From assembly GCA_013407085.1 (NCBI GenBank), contig JACCGJ010005678.1, positions 1 to 64,000 on the forward strand: 64,000 bases of DNA, read 5' to 3'. The translations under genes and the position numbers were made by a program. The notes beneath the pieces were generated by a model, which was not told the DNA's origin, did no database searches, and saw only the letters and a program-made list of their open reading frames with translations. The first letter of the stretch is position 1; every line of letters begins with the position of its first letter. Positions 11,001 through 24,234 of this stretch are shown here, piece by piece. This DNA comes from Atriophallophorus winterbourni. Its lineage: Eukaryota > Platyhelminthes > Trematoda > Plagiorchiida > Microphallidae.

Positions 11001-12485
11001 TCGCCTTATTGGCGTTGTATAACATTGGGGTATCCATGTTCTCTCGTGTCATAAACTCGGGCTGAACAAAACTTAAAAGCTACTAAAGGTTATTTTCAGC
11101 ATATTTCGCCAGGAATGTTTCTTAGGTTTGCTTTAGCTTCTGTTGTAGCTCCACTACGTTCTTTCTCGAAGCCCTATAGCACGACTAATTTTTATATTTT
11201 GAAAATGCTATATATCACCACCAGTATCTGCCACTCCAAATAATGTAACTTTGCACTGCATGATTCCACTGAGGTGACTTGTTCCTCAGCCGTACAGGTA
11301 TAAAAGGACATTAAAATAGTGAAGACCTACGACATTGCGCTTTATAACTGACCATTAGCTTTCGATGTCATGAGTTTCTTATAACCAGTTACATCGTGAA
11401 GATAAAAGCCATAAGGTGTTCGATTAAAGTTATCACAAAAAAGATTCATTGATAGTTTGAAAGAGATTGATACATTTTCATTTGCGCTGCGAAACTCAAA
11501 ATATTCTGGAAAGTTAGGCTGAGACTAGTGATCTGTACTCACTCTGGCAATAATTCACCCAATATTAATAAGAAAATTATCTGCTGCGCGATTTTGAGAT
11601 CTCTTGTGATACGTTCAGCAAACATATATTAATATTTTTTCATGTCGGATAGGGAACAATGACACTCAGTTGTGCTCAACCTCGATATAGCATTGAAACA
11701 CTTAAGACTATGTGGCCAAATCTTTTTGCTTGCATTATTTTTTTATCAACAAAATGAAATTAATAAAATGAGGGCTCAGCGAAACCATTTTATCGACGAA
11801 TATATATCACTATTCTTCAAATCTAACACTGCAGATAGATACGAATCTTGCGAGACAGCCACGATTGTCTTTGTTGACATTTTCCATTATCGAGTAGTAT
11901 TGATTTACTTACGTCTCTAATGTTCGAGACCGTCCGGTTTTCGAAATTCATTAGAAAATAGTTAGATTTACCACTGATATATTCACACCAAGATTTGTTT
12001 CAACTGAACTTTGGAATCTAGCCATTGGTAGACCACATTCGTGAAATCTCGAGCTCAACTGTAGAATAACATTGTTTTATATGCGCCAGTCATTAGTGTT
12101 TAACAAGTTTTTCACCTGTATCAGCAGTTTTGCTGGTTTAGACAGGGTAAGGCGTACAAGCTAGGTGGGTTACTTTGTTGGCACATACTTAACGAGACGC
12201 CCGTCTGCAAAGCATTTTACAATAAGAAGGTTATCTCAAGACCACTTCCGGTATGACGCAATAATATCCGATGATTAAATGTACTCTAACTTTATGACGC
12301 TATTTTATAACGCAACTCACAATTTGTGAGCTACACATTATTTGTAATATGTTTCTTTAGGTGAACATAGGTTATTCCATTGGATACGGGATATTAAATA
12401 ATTAATCCGTAATTATGCCTCCATGTGGTTATCGGTTTTTAAAGTTGAATCTCTTGCTAAAACATGAATGCTCCGTCGATTCCTA
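11001..12485. other. no recognised feature
   Basis: AT-rich sequence with short chance frames only; no repeat shared with other parts of the window was noticed. Confidence 0.4.
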
Positions 12486-12489
12486 TTGC

Positions 12490-12765
12490 CTTGCACCAAA
12501 TAATTGCACTTCCAGCAATCACTTGAGCACAATGTACGCGAGATTATCAATCGCATTACCCTTCACAACCACGTAACTACCTTCACTGGACAGAGAGGCA
12601 AGGACGAAACTTTAATCCTAGATTTTATTCGAGCATCCGTATCAATAGCATTTGAGTTCGTGGGCTATCATAGTCCACTTGATCATGGAGACCGCCACGT
12701 ATTGTTGTGCCAGGAGAGCATCTGTTACCGTCAAACCCATCGGAATTGCTGATTAATTTTGCCTA
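12490..12765 (+). mobile_element. LINE endonuclease C-terminal relic
   Basis: An 82-codon frame resembles the end of an APE endonuclease: TTFTGQRGKDETLILDFI compares with 'T..RG...PS.LDLI', and HSPLDHGDRHVLL with '..PLG.SDH..L'. The catalytic SDH has decayed to GDRH. It may belong with the LINE C-terminus at 13.7-14.1 kb after an internal deletion. Confidence 0.5.
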
Positions 12766-13719
12766 TGATACGAACTCAATATGCTGAACGAGACGTATCT
12801 CAATCTTTGAAATTTAGAAACTCACTGATAAAGCTTATTCAGATACATATTATGGAAATAAACGAAAAGTCAACCTATGACATTACCTACATAAATTTGT
12901 TTTCAACTTCGCTGCTGCGTTTGATAGTGAATAGATGAGCGAAATTAGACACACATGGTCGCACAATCACATGAATCCTGGGAGTATTTTGGGAATTTCT
13001 AAAGCAAGTTGACATCCTCATTTCGTGAAAAAATCATTATTAACTTTTGGCTGATGATAAGCATAATCCTTATATGAACCATGCGATCGTTAAAAGCTCG
13101 AATAATTTTTAACTGCGAGTTTCTCATATTTAGACAGCGGACGGTTGATAGATAATGTCAGGGATTCAGTTGATTCCCTAGAAACATTCATGTGCAAAGT
13201 CAAAATTATGTGTCCCTGCCAACACGTTTGCCACTTTAATTGTAGGTGGAAATCCTAACTGATATAGATGTGCATTCTACTGTTGGTGGTAAGCATTTAA
13301 ACTGGATACACTTTAACAAATTCACGGGTGTAAACGCAATAAAACCAGTCCATTGTTGCGTCCATTTTCTAGAAATAATCTCCTGAAACTGGTACGATGT
13401 GAACTTGTTTTTTCGCAGAAGATGCACGAACTTGCGTCAATCATTATCTGGTCATAACAGTGTGACTTTCCGTTGAACCTCTTGACATCCTTCGGTGATA
13501 AGTTGTCCGTTCAGGTGTCAGAAAAATACTAAACTTCAACACTGCACAAATGTATTTACGAATTTGGGGTACTGCTCTCGTATGTGTTAAAATGGATGCA
13601 GACGATGATGCTCAGCGTTCGCGCAAAATGATTTTTCCGTTCAAATAAGTGCTATCAAGCAAACATTCTTATGTATTCCTGCTACAGTGGAAAGTGTTCG
13701 TTCGGTTGCATTGAAAATA
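12766..13719. other. no recognised feature
   Basis: If the two flanking LINE pieces belong together, RT remains would be expected here, but I cannot see any. Confidence 0.35.
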
Positions 13720-14445
13720 TTGTATCAGAGCCTGGTACCTTAATTAGGAGAAGGGTTTCGTTTGACTAGATAGCGTTCATTCTGTCGCAGGTCGCATGAT
13801 TCTGCGTCAGCAATGGGAGCCTAACGCTACACGCCCAAACTCCCTAGATCTTTTCACACGTACGCGTTACCGTTTGAGAGCCGACTTAATTAAAACGTTT
13901 AAGATCATGATGGGATTAAGCGTCGTTATCATAAATGACTTCTATACCGCACACCCAGACACCCACAAATATACTTGTGTGTTGCACTCCGGACAAAACA
14001 CGTTTCAGCCCCAAGGTGGCAAATATCTCGGGATGTCTCCAATAAGTATTTATATCCTACAGTTTCTTCGTGACTTTTAAGCAGAATTTAGACCGCAACT
14101 AGCGTTCTCGATTTTCTAAATACTCTGCCTTATTACTATACAAGATTAAAAAGCTCAATTTCTCGAGCGTTATCTCGTTGAGAAACCAAATATTAGGCTT
14201 TTCTGTTTTAATGCTCGATTAATATTTAGCGAACATCTTAATGTGCTATTGAAGAAAAAACTGATGCTATAACGAGCAAGATAATCAATTGACGTCGCGA
14301 TCGTCGAGAATGTGCAACGCACAATAAGAAAAAATGATTCAACAATTCTGGGCGCTACTATGCACTTTTCCGTTGAACAAAGATTCGCGAAGATCTATCG
14401 GTTTGTTAACAAGTTAATATCCTGTGCAAATTGAACTGTAATATA
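13720..14445 (+). mobile_element. LINE 3' end with C-terminal region and tail
   Basis: A 94-codon frame (13,796-14,080) reads PNSLDLFTRTRYRLRADLI then KTFKIMMGL and NDFY, which matches the C-terminal 'L.LFSL..RRLRGDLI..YKI..G' segment of CR1/Jockey-like LINEs (compare LNLFDSPYRRLRGDLILMF in LINE-A). About 350 bases downstream the sequence reaches CCTGTGCAAATTGAACTG, the same terminus as the tail blocks at the window start. This links those tails to this LINE family. Confidence 0.6.
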
Positions 14446-15554
14446 TTTCAGATCAAAATTTCATGTTTCCATGGCGCAATTAAATTTTTTTGTTCTATCC
14501 ATCTGAAGGAAACGAACCTAGTCGTTATAGTGAAGGCCAGTTTACCTTCCATACTTATATCTTACATAATTGTACAGCAATTTGCTTTCTTCACCGTAAA
14601 TTGTGAATCTCAATTCACTACACTATCTAACTGATCTTATATTCATATAAATCATCGAAGCTGATTGAAACAGTGCTTCATATATAGACAAGGAGTTCTA
14701 TTGAGTAGCGGCTGTCTCTACGTTTGACTAGGACAATAACACCACTAATAATTTCACTAACACCGTTTAAAACTTGACTATATGCCAAATTCGCAAATGT
14801 ATTACTAGTAACACTATTGAAGGGCAATTCTACTTTTATCACACACATTTAAATTGAAAACATGTTGAGAACATAAACCTGAGCATGCAAACAATACCAT
14901 TACACACACAACCCAAGAACAATTTCCTGCGACAAATAAATTATTATTCGAAATTTTAAAAGGGTAAGCCACTCTAGAACAAGCTGGCTAAAAATAAACC
15001 AGATCAAATTCTTGTGCCTATGCACAAATAGATGGGTAAACACACGAGCTTGCACGTATATAGATGCATTTCGGTTTTTGTTTAAATTACTTCGATTAAA
15101 ATAAATTCGCGGAATGTTCGTTCATGTTAGATGTCTGTTCATCTGCTTTCAAAACGACGAAAATGTCTTGGTTTCAGGTTTTTTATTAGTGAGAATTGCT
15201 CCAGATGAGTATTTGGCATTTTATTTCCTAAATATTAGACAGCACATTTGTACAGTGACGTAAATTATCGCAAAATACCATGGAAATTGATAGTCCATTA
15301 TTAAATCCATACTTGATTAGATGTACTATGATTTTTCAAGTCGAGTGCAACACAGAATTAGTGGCCAATCACGACCTCATCAAGCTTCAATGTTTTCGAA
15401 TAATTTCCCAGGATAATTTCATGGTGGCCACAATGAGAACTCGTTTTTTCATTTTCATATGTTAGATTGTTTTCTATGTTATTCAAAAGATTGTGATCCC
15501 ATCAAAACACTTCATAAAACAAAAGTAGATCGTAGTTGTTTGTAAGAACCCTAT
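14446..15554. other. no recognised feature
   Basis: AT-rich, no assignable frame or repeat. Confidence 0.4.
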
Positions 15555-15670
15555 TTACCACTATACCACTGAGTTAAGGCTCACTGAAACGGATCTATCT
15601 GTCTCCAAATGATGACACAAAGAACCAGAAACCGGTAGTGTGGAGTAAGTGATAAGGATGTGCGTAGCAC
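15555..15670 (+). repeat. decayed hammerhead-repeat unit
   Basis: CTGTCTCCAAATGATGACAC...GAAACCGGTAGTG (15,599-15,640) aligns with the ribozyme part of the 235-bp repeat, followed by the usual GTGATAAGGATGTGCG-like stretch. C3 of the core is A, and stems I and II are broken, so it should be inactive. Confidence 0.5.
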
Positions 15671-16965
15671 AACTTTTGAACCGAAAGAGACTTTGCTTGC
15701 TCAAAAAAACATGAAGAAGTCGATAACTATTCGAAAAATAATAGAAGTGTGTTTTCTGCACCTTTCGGAAAGAAATTTAATTACAAATGATATTTGATCG
15801 CACATATTGATTTTGCATAGAATATGCGTTTAGAGGTAAGCATTGAGCCCAATTTGGATTTCTGTCCGACTTTCGGTTCTTTATGCATTCATTATGCAAC
15901 TTTCCCTAGTCCTTAGTTAACAGATGAATTTTGACCTATATTCTGTCTTTTGTCATCAATCTTAGGTTTTATACAATCTACGTTTTGGAAAATTCTAATT
16001 TTTTTTCAGGTAAGACGTTAGAGAATCTTTTTAGATTCCAGATGACAGAACAACTATATAAATGCCAGTATTTATTTTCAAATTCAGAAAAAAAAGCTCC
16101 GCGTGCTTTCGAGTAGATATGTTTACTCCGAATCGCACTAATCTGTATTGCAGGAAAAAAATATTGTTATGGGTAATGAAACAATGTTGTTCAAAAGAAT
16201 ATTTTAACCGAACTATTTATCGTTTTAGTATATTTCGGGTTCCAGTTTAGATAGCAGTCGCGATATGTTGATGGATTCATGCCTTCAAAAACTGGTAGAT
16301 AGACGAGAAAAGCGTTTCAAATAATTTCTTTCATCACTTCCAGTTTTATATAGAATAATTTTAGGATGAATTCGTTATTTCGAAATCTTACTGAATCGTG
16401 TGATTTCAGAAATATATGGACCGTTAAAAACAGCTGAAATTAAATTATTGATGTTTTTAATTTTACATTGCAGTCAACCAACTTCTCCAGCAGTTTTTGT
16501 TACCATTTACCAGTCGAAATGTAACATATTCTGTTTATAAAATTATTCACGTATTTGTATCAGCGGCACACATTTTAGACTAATTAAGTGACACCGATAT
16601 TCGAATTTAATGTTCTATCAATTATGTTCTTTTACGTATTTGGGTAACAATCCGGACGACATAATGAACTTACCAATCAAGCAAGCAAGTTTATTCATTA
16701 ATGTGGTAAATTATAACCTGATGATGTGATCCTTTCTTCATTTATTCATGGCTAATGCGATACTTTGGAGTGATTAAAACGTTGGGTGACAATGCTTCTG
16801 CATATTGTGCGCTACCTTGCGTGCGAGGATAAACGAAGTTAGATTAGTTTTTTCAGACCTCCGAAACTAAATGTTTGATGTGCTTTTGATCAACCTCCTT
16901 CGGCACGGTTCTCCGAATCTTCAAAAATTTAGGTGAATCGGAAACTAGTGGACATGGTATAAATT
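15671..16965. other. no recognised feature
   Basis: AT-rich, no assignable frame or repeat. Confidence 0.4.
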
Positions 16966-16969
16966 TTCA

Positions 16970-17095
16970 ATAGCCTAGACGATTTAAGCTGATTAATACC
17001 AGAGCACTATCCACGCGTGTGATGAACACTTGGAACTCTCTACCAAGCGAGTTTGAGTCCCCACCATCGTAACAGCTCTTCCAATGCCTGATGTA
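16970..17095 (+). mobile_element. LINE C-terminal relic
   Basis: ALSTRVMNTWNSLPSEF (about 17,000-17,055) matches the '..RV...WNSLP..V' signature near the C-terminus of CR1-like LINEs (CFTWNSLPSNV in LINE-A). Followed at once by stops. Confidence 0.5.
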
Positions 17096-17945
17096 TATAC
17101 ATATGTTGAGAGGTTGCAAATTAGAAACGAAAGCGATCTAGAAAGTTTCCTCTGCTCTCACTCTCAATCTACTTAACAGAGGCCAACCATTTATCGTGTT
17201 GTTAAGATGTTTAATCGATAAAGACTGCTATCTGCTTTTGTCGGAGAAACAAAATAGAAATTTGGTGGTGAAATTATTGTAATTGCTGATACTTCGTTTA
17301 TACGAAAAACGTCAATGTATTCTTTTTTTATAAATAGAGCATCAAACGTCCAGGACTATTTTAGTTTGCTTTTACCGTTGTATATTTTATTTGTTTTATC
17401 ATACATATTTCATTATTGTTTGGTTATAAAGATTACATGTGTATATATCCACATTTTAAAATTATTTATTCCGCCGCTCACCTGTTCTCTTAAGGACGAG
17501 TCTGTGCTGTGTGACTACGATGGATACATATTTGCATTGTTTTGTTGAGATTTTTCTAGTATAATGGTCAGGAGGCGTATTTTTTTGTGGTGGAAAATCG
17601 GTAGCATCAACCACCAAACATCACTAAAGCGCGCAAAAGCATGTCGCATTTTCCCCCAATAAATGGTGCTAGACTTTTAATACTTGAATATGTGTGCGTC
17701 TCACAGAAGAGCATTTCCAGGAAAATGATTCATTGATTGCGAGTGCGATTTTCACACACTCTGTCATCATGCCATCGAGAATTATGGAATGATGAATATA
17801 TAAAGTGGCCAGCCTCATCACAATGGACAAAACGCATTTGAAATGTTTGCTACCATGTCAGCCGACTATTCATTCTAATTCTGACAGATAATCAAAACTC
17901 TTTTCCCTCTTGTGTTGTTCATCTGATTTTCGATATTCTGAGACG
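17096..17945. other. no recognised feature
   Basis: AT-rich, no assignable frame or repeat. Confidence 0.4.
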
Positions 17946-17949
17946 AAAA

Positions 17950-20900
17950 TGAGAATCAACAGAAATGATTGCAATTCATACGCATCGTATGGAGCATGTT
18001 TCAGATTTTGAATATCATGCCTGTCAGAAAAGTTCAGAAACGCGTTAATTACCATCACTTTTGTTCGACAGTGAGCATTTATTTTATTCAATCACTCACA
18101 TAATTCTCCTAATATATCTATTCATTTTTGTGTGAGGAGTGATTTCCTGTTTCGTTCTTGATTGTTCTTAAACAGGGAGACTTTTATAAAGATATTGCTC
18201 GCATGACCGATATCAACAAATTGCTATCGAGAGTGGCTGACGCTGTCCATCCCTTTTGTTTCCGATAATATTGTCGCGTAGACTGCTTTCACCAAATCCC
18301 CCGGAAACTTATACAATCATGGGTTCGACACGGACATGGTGTGTGCTTTCGACTTGTTCCGTGATTGTTTTGGTTGTGAAAATTTCGATTCAAGCGTATA
18401 TATATTCGTCAAAAAAATTGTATTGATGTTTCAGGTGTTTAAAAAATTATCGTTATTTTTTTTCAAGTTTCGAAAATACTGAAGTGAATGCCCGAGTTCA
18501 TACAAGTTCGACAAAATATAGATGTAGAACATCAGGACATTCGAAAAAAAATAGTTTGTGTTGTCACTCCAAAAATAAGCATGTTGCCATCCACAAGTTT
18601 CACAGCTCATTAATCAATGCACCCAGATACATTCCAGACGTCTTCAAAGTCAAACAATATCGGCTTTCTCCCACTAATCGCGAACCTCAACCGAAGCCAA
18701 ATGGTCACAAAGCAATGAAACGTACACATGCTTATCCTATTTTTTATAAACAAAAACCTACGCACTCTACAGAAATATGCCTGTCTTGATCGCCCCTTCG
18801 ATTGGATTTTCAACTTATTTAGTACCATACATTACGGTTCCAGCCGTCACGACACAGTGCCCGCCTGACCGAGATCAACAATTTGCTCTCGAGAGTGGAT
18901 GACGCTGCCCATTTCTTATGTTTCCGAAAAAATTGTCTTTCGAACCGTTTTTGTCGAATAATTCGGAAACTTGTACAATCATGGGTTCGACATTGACATG
19001 GTCTGTCCATTTAGGGATTCCTGGTCTATTGGTACAAGAGGATTGAACACAACATATAATCCTAATGCACGCAATTTACGCGAATACCTTGTACCTTCTC
19101 GCACTCTCACACACTTTAGTGTACTTATATATCGCAATAGCAAATGCTTCTCGGTGGCTCAACGCCGAAAACAATCTGGAAAACTCAGGCTTAAACGACA
19201 TCGTGCAAAGTGATCTGAACTTGAGTTTCAAGTAAATAATCTCATCTCAAATAATCTAATAATCTCATTTTCACTTCATACATGTTAAATTTGCTGATCG
19301 AATAAGTACGAACAGTCCTCGCTTCTTCAGCGAATTTGATTAAGTAAGTTTCAAAGAAAGATGATATGAGAATGGAAATTTGTAGATTACAGTAAAAGGC
19401 ACATTTGTATGAAATGTTTAGTGTATACAGGTGGAGTGAACCATTAATTCTTTCGGATATAACAAGAGATTTCGCTGCATTTGCAAGTGGAGAAACATAA
19501 TACTCGAAACGTTTAACACAATAAATGTTGTTGATCCGTTCTGGTTGGAGAGTTGGAATGAATTTACAAAAAAATAAATGGACAACTTTTATCGCAATAT
19601 TTGTGTTTACTTACGTTGCGTATTCGATGTAACTAGGTAAAAATTTAGTGTACATAAATATGTGCCATTTGTTTAAAAAAATAAAAATAAAATTGATATC
19701 AAATTTAAACGTTTGGTACGAAGGTTATGATTGACGGTGTTTTTTCGGGTATATGCTCACATTTAAAAGGTAACATAAACCGTGCGTGTTGCATATAGCT
19801 CTCACAAACCACCACTTGTCTGTACACGTCTCCCTGTTTGGCCCAACGGAAATATTTCTAGTGACAGTGAGAGTGCCTAACGCTCTTCACTAGTGCCGCG
19901 ATTCAGTTCAATCGTGCAATTAGAGCGCCTCAGTCTATGTAGTTCAATGATACCTCTTATTTCTGTTCACGAGAAAAACATTAGTAGTCAAAGCTTGAAA
20001 ATGATGCTTCACATGTTCCATATCACCTGTTTACTCTGCTTTAATTTTTTATTGTAAGTGAAATATTTGTTGCAATATGAACAGCTGATAACCCATACCA
20101 CACTGCCAGAAACATATAGTATTTTGACCACCAAATTGGTGGACGTTCTTATCTATGTAATGAAAAACTAATCTAAGACCAGCGGATGCAGGATAGAATA
20201 AAGAAAGGAAATGCCCGAAGGACCCTTCCGATGCTGAAAAAAGCTATAACATCTACTGAAATTAACACAAAACATCAAAATCTAAACAACATTTAGCAGA
20301 TATGGTGATGTCTTTATAACATGAAACATGTAGTCATATAATGGAAAAAGGAAATTATTCCATTATTATTGACCTCATCAAGTTCGGTTTGCTTTGAAAA
20401 ACATCTTACAAACGTAGCAGCACATGAAACAAAGACAATCCGACGGATTTGCCATTTAAATCCGAGTTGCAGTTCTGTCGGAATAACACAAGGCTCATGC
20501 AATGGTATTATAAAGTCGATCATTGTGATCCTTTTGCCCATAAGAGGTGCCTAGAAACAAATGTGGTAGTATTATTTAATTTCAATGTCGGCGTTCGTTG
20601 TGATCATGAATCTTGAATAAATTGCCAAGAGGCATTCGGAGTTGGTGAGAAAAATCACAAAACACTAACCATTTAGAACTATGCTCGGATTTCAAACATT
20701 GTCTCGAACTGCGCTACTACGAGACGCCTGCTTACTTTAAGATCAAACGAGAGTGCGTGCTGCAAAACTACACATTCATTGGTTTCTGAAAAGCTATAAC
20801 TAACTCCAATTATTCAATCTCAGTCTATGTGCATTCCATAATTTGCTATGGCGTATCGTTGTGTTTATCCATGATAACGTTCAACCTTGAACGTGTGCAG

Positions 20901-21655
20901 CGCCTAGCTACACCTATGCCTGAAGGGAAATCATGAATGTCATGCGAGGAATGTTTGCTATGTCCCAATCTGTTTACACTGGAACGGAATGTGTACGATT
21001 GGATCTGACTGTAGGCTTTGAAATCATTACGGCTTCCAGTGATGTCCACGGAATGGTATGTAGGCTCCTGCTTCAAGTGTGTCTGGTTGTTGACACCCAT
21101 TTATACTGACAAAGGAAAATATCAAATCTTTCATTCATGCGTATTCATTTGGACAGTAGCATCCATTTCCCACTCAAATATCCAACCAACGATGAGGATT
21201 CAAAATGTGAAATATGTTGTTGTATGTCCTGTTTTATTTTCTTGATTTATATCCAATATTTAAATATGGTCGTGAATTCAATTTTGTCGTGGGGAACGCA
21301 CTAGTATATCTGTTCACCTACAAATGAGAAGTATTCGCGTGATTCGTTCCAGTTTGTTTTCAAACCCGATGACTTTCATTAAAATATCACTAAAAGTGTG
21401 TTGATGCTCCTGTGTTGCTTATCACCAGGAACAAACAGTGCACTCTTTTAGCGACTGAGGCACAAACCGCATCAAGCAAACTGATATGAAGTTGAGTGTC
21501 AAGAATGTATACTGATTTTAACTAACGTATGTGAGCAATTCACGTCGAAAGCTAATTCGTTTTCGAGACCAAAGTTCTCTCAAATGTCTTGACGAATTAT
21601 CCACTCCAGTCAAGGTTCAATACTTGTATATCAATTCAGTACAAACACTCACCCG
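17950..21655 (+). repeat. repeat C, copy 1
   Basis: A long diverged repeat. Blocks shared with copies 2 and 3 include about 17,955-18,095 (= 26,180-26,325), 18,420-18,790 (= 23,760-24,110 and 32,200-32,560), 18,850-19,060 (= 32,630-32,880), 19,430-20,000 (= 22,250-22,750 and 27,250-27,680), 20,150-20,710 (= 27,900-28,620), 20,880-21,090 (= 23,080-23,310 and 31,225-31,375) and 21,230-21,655 (= 31,460-31,920). The block order is the same in all copies, so these are copies of one unit. It has no coding capacity that I recognise; the ~100-codon frame at 18,484-18,789 is not conserved as protein. Confidence 0.7.
18205..19005 (+). repeat. internal direct duplication in repeat C copy 1
   Basis: The stretch GACCGATATCAACAAATTGC...CAATCATGGGTTCGACA at about 18,205-18,335 recurs at about 18,866-18,995 with small differences. 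Copy 3 has only one version (32,640-32,770). The duplicated block carries GGGTTCGAC, which resembles a pol III B box, but no A box was found. Confidence 0.6.
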
Positions 21656-24115
21656 CTCGTAATGCTAATGCTATTGCTCTATCTAAATTTTGATTATGTA
21701 CGGTGTAATAGAAAATATTTGTGGTACGAGCCTTATTAGTCCAGAAGTGTCCGTCTAATAAAACCAAATGCAGATACACTTCGTTGTTCATGGTTATCGG
21801 TTTAAAAAGATCCACGTGTGTTTTTCATGATGTGAATTAACAGGTAGGTCTTACAAACGGTATACAACAGTGGTATAAAAACACTACATGATTACTATTT
21901 ATTCGCTGTTTCATGCGCATGGGGATCTTGATCGTACTGTTAATACTTGTTCAGTGAAAACTGCACGGAACCAGCTGTGGTGTGGGTTTGGAGCAACTGC
22001 GTGCAAATGTGCGAATCTTTGATTTTATCCAATAGATTGAACAATGTGAGCATCATCAGTTATTCGTTGATTTGATTTCAACTAAAATGAGTGCGATCTT
22101 TATAAAGAGGTTTTAATCAACTCTCGATAATTCAGTTAAGAAGTAAATTTTACATCTTGTACGTCAGTGTCCCACATGTAGAAATTATAGTAAATTACTG
22201 TAAATTCAAAACATTTTTGAATTCAACATTATCCACTCTGTTTCCTTGCGGACATAACAAATGTTTGCGCTGATTTTGCAAGTTGAGAAACTAAATTTTA
22301 GAAACATTAATCACAATAAATGTTGTTGATCCATTCTGGTTTGAGAGTTGAAATGAAATCACAAAAATTGATGCAAAATTTTAACAAAATATTCATGTCA
22401 ACTTACAACCACGTGGGAATTTGTCTAGGTATCAATTTAGAAAACAGAGAAATGCGCCATTATCATCAATAACATTGGTATCAACTTTAAACGTTTGCTT
22501 CCCAATACCTCATTGACGCATTGTTTTGTTGTATGTGGTTACGTTTACACGCTTACTTGTCTGTACACGTCTTTCTCTTTAGTAAAACGAAAATGCTTCC
22601 CGTGGCCGGGAGATTGCCTGAGGCTCTATATTAGGGCAGCGATTTAGTTTGATCACACAAGTAGTGACACTTAGTCAACGTAGTTCAATGTTACCTTTTA
22701 TTTCGGTTCACTAAAAAAACACTTTTGCAATAAAGCTCGGAGTTTACGCATACGCTTTGCTCCTCTCCGTCCTGCAAACTTCTTCTTGTTAATCGTGGTT
22801 CATATGTTACATTTAAACTGTTCACATTGTTTTAATTTTGTAGGGAATATGAAACATATGCTGCATCGTAAATAGCTGGTAGACTATAGCCCACATCCTG
22901 AATCATCTTATATTTCGAGTAGCAACGATATTAATTCTAACATAAGAATCAAAACAGCGTGCCTACTAAGACTATATATTCATTTTTCTCTAGATTTCTT
23001 GCTAGATGTGATTTGACCATGCGCGCTAACGACCAGTATACTTCTATGTACATTCTCTGGAATCTCTATAGCGTAGCGTTGTGTTCATACTTGGAACTTG
23101 ACAAGCTTGAAAGTGTGCGCGCCTAGATACAAGTATGCCTGAGGTTCAATCAGAAAAGCCATGCGAAGAATGTTTGCTAAGTCTCAATCTATTTACATTG
23201 AAATGAGGTGTGTACGATTGAATCTGATTGTAAGCTTTATAATCATGACGGCTATCAGTTATGTCCATATGCATGGTATGTAGTCTCCTGCTTCAAGCGT
23301 GTCAAGTTGAGGTAACAAAATAATACTGACAAACCAAAATATTGACCCCAACAGTGAAGGATGTTTTTTAACCACTGGAATAGTTTGCTGGAATGTGTTG
23401 ACTGAATATCTAATTATCAAATGTTCAACATGTGTGTTTTAATTTAGTACAAACACTCACGCGTTTCTATTGCTAATTTTATCAAACAATTCAACGAACG
23501 TTTGTATGAGAAATGTATTCGTTAAAATGCAAAAAATACAGTGCAATAAAAAAACCAATAGTTCTCAATGAAATATTAATCAACGTTATCCGCGTATTAA
23601 TTTGATGTTGTGTGTTTTGAAGATTGAATACCAAACAACATCAGTTAAAATGCCTAATATATCATGGATATATGTGTTGTTCAAAAGAAAGATATGTGAT
23701 CAATTTGACTGTAAATATATCGAATGATACTTGAATAGTGGATAAGAAATTTCAGTAATGTTTAATATGTTGTGAAATATTATCGTTTTTTTTGTTTGGG
23801 TTTCGACTCATACATGGTTAACAAAATGTTGGTGTCAAACATCAGGACTTTCAACAAAACCTTGTTGGTAATCAGTCAAATAATAAGCATGTTATTCTCC
23901 ATACGCTTAACAGCCCATAAATCATTTCACCCAGAAACATTCCAGATGTCAACTAGGTCCAAAACTATTCACGTTCTCGTACGAATTGCGTACAACAAGC
24001 AAAGCCATTGACTCAAATTGGTTTTATAAGAACAAAACACGGAACCATGCACATGCCTATCTTATTTCGTAAAACCCAGAAACATCCACACTCTCGAACG
24101 AGCAAAAACGAAACC
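21656..24115 (+). repeat. repeat C, copy 2
   Basis: Begins directly after copy 1 (the join is within GCTAATGCTATTGCTCTATC) and runs through the same block order to about 24,110, where a LINE-R copy follows. The first 350 bases include a decayed hammerhead-repeat unit shared with copy 3, so that unit was already present in the ancestral repeat. Confidence 0.65.
21730..22010 (+). repeat. decayed hammerhead-repeat unit inside repeat C copy 2
   Basis: GTTGTTCATGGTTATCGG, AACAGGTAGGTCTTACAAAC, CAACAGTGG, CTGTTTCATGCGCATGGGGA and GATCGTACTGTTAATACTTG are clear matches to the 235-bp unit. The ribozyme region (21,940-21,985) has lost CTGATGA and has GGAA for GAAA. Inactive. Confidence 0.65.
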
Positions 24116-24234
24116 GTCGAATTTCGTATTGAAAAATATGGAAATTTAGAGAACTTTGATATAATGTCGACCTAGTAGATTCCAGAACATCAATAACAAC
24201 TTGTAACGAGTGAATTAGTTCGAGTGAGATTTAT

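Noticed and set aside
11770..11790. CAGCGAAACC as a hammerhead 3' half
   Set aside because: No CUGANGA upstream and no stem I partner.
18310..18335. GGGTTCGAC in repeat C as a pol III promoter
   Set aside because: No A box at the right distance; the word recurs only because the block is duplicated.
18484..18789. 101-codon plus-strand frame as a possible gene
   Set aside because: It lies in repeat C. The matching blocks at 23.76-24.1 and 32.2-32.56 kb do not keep the frame as protein.
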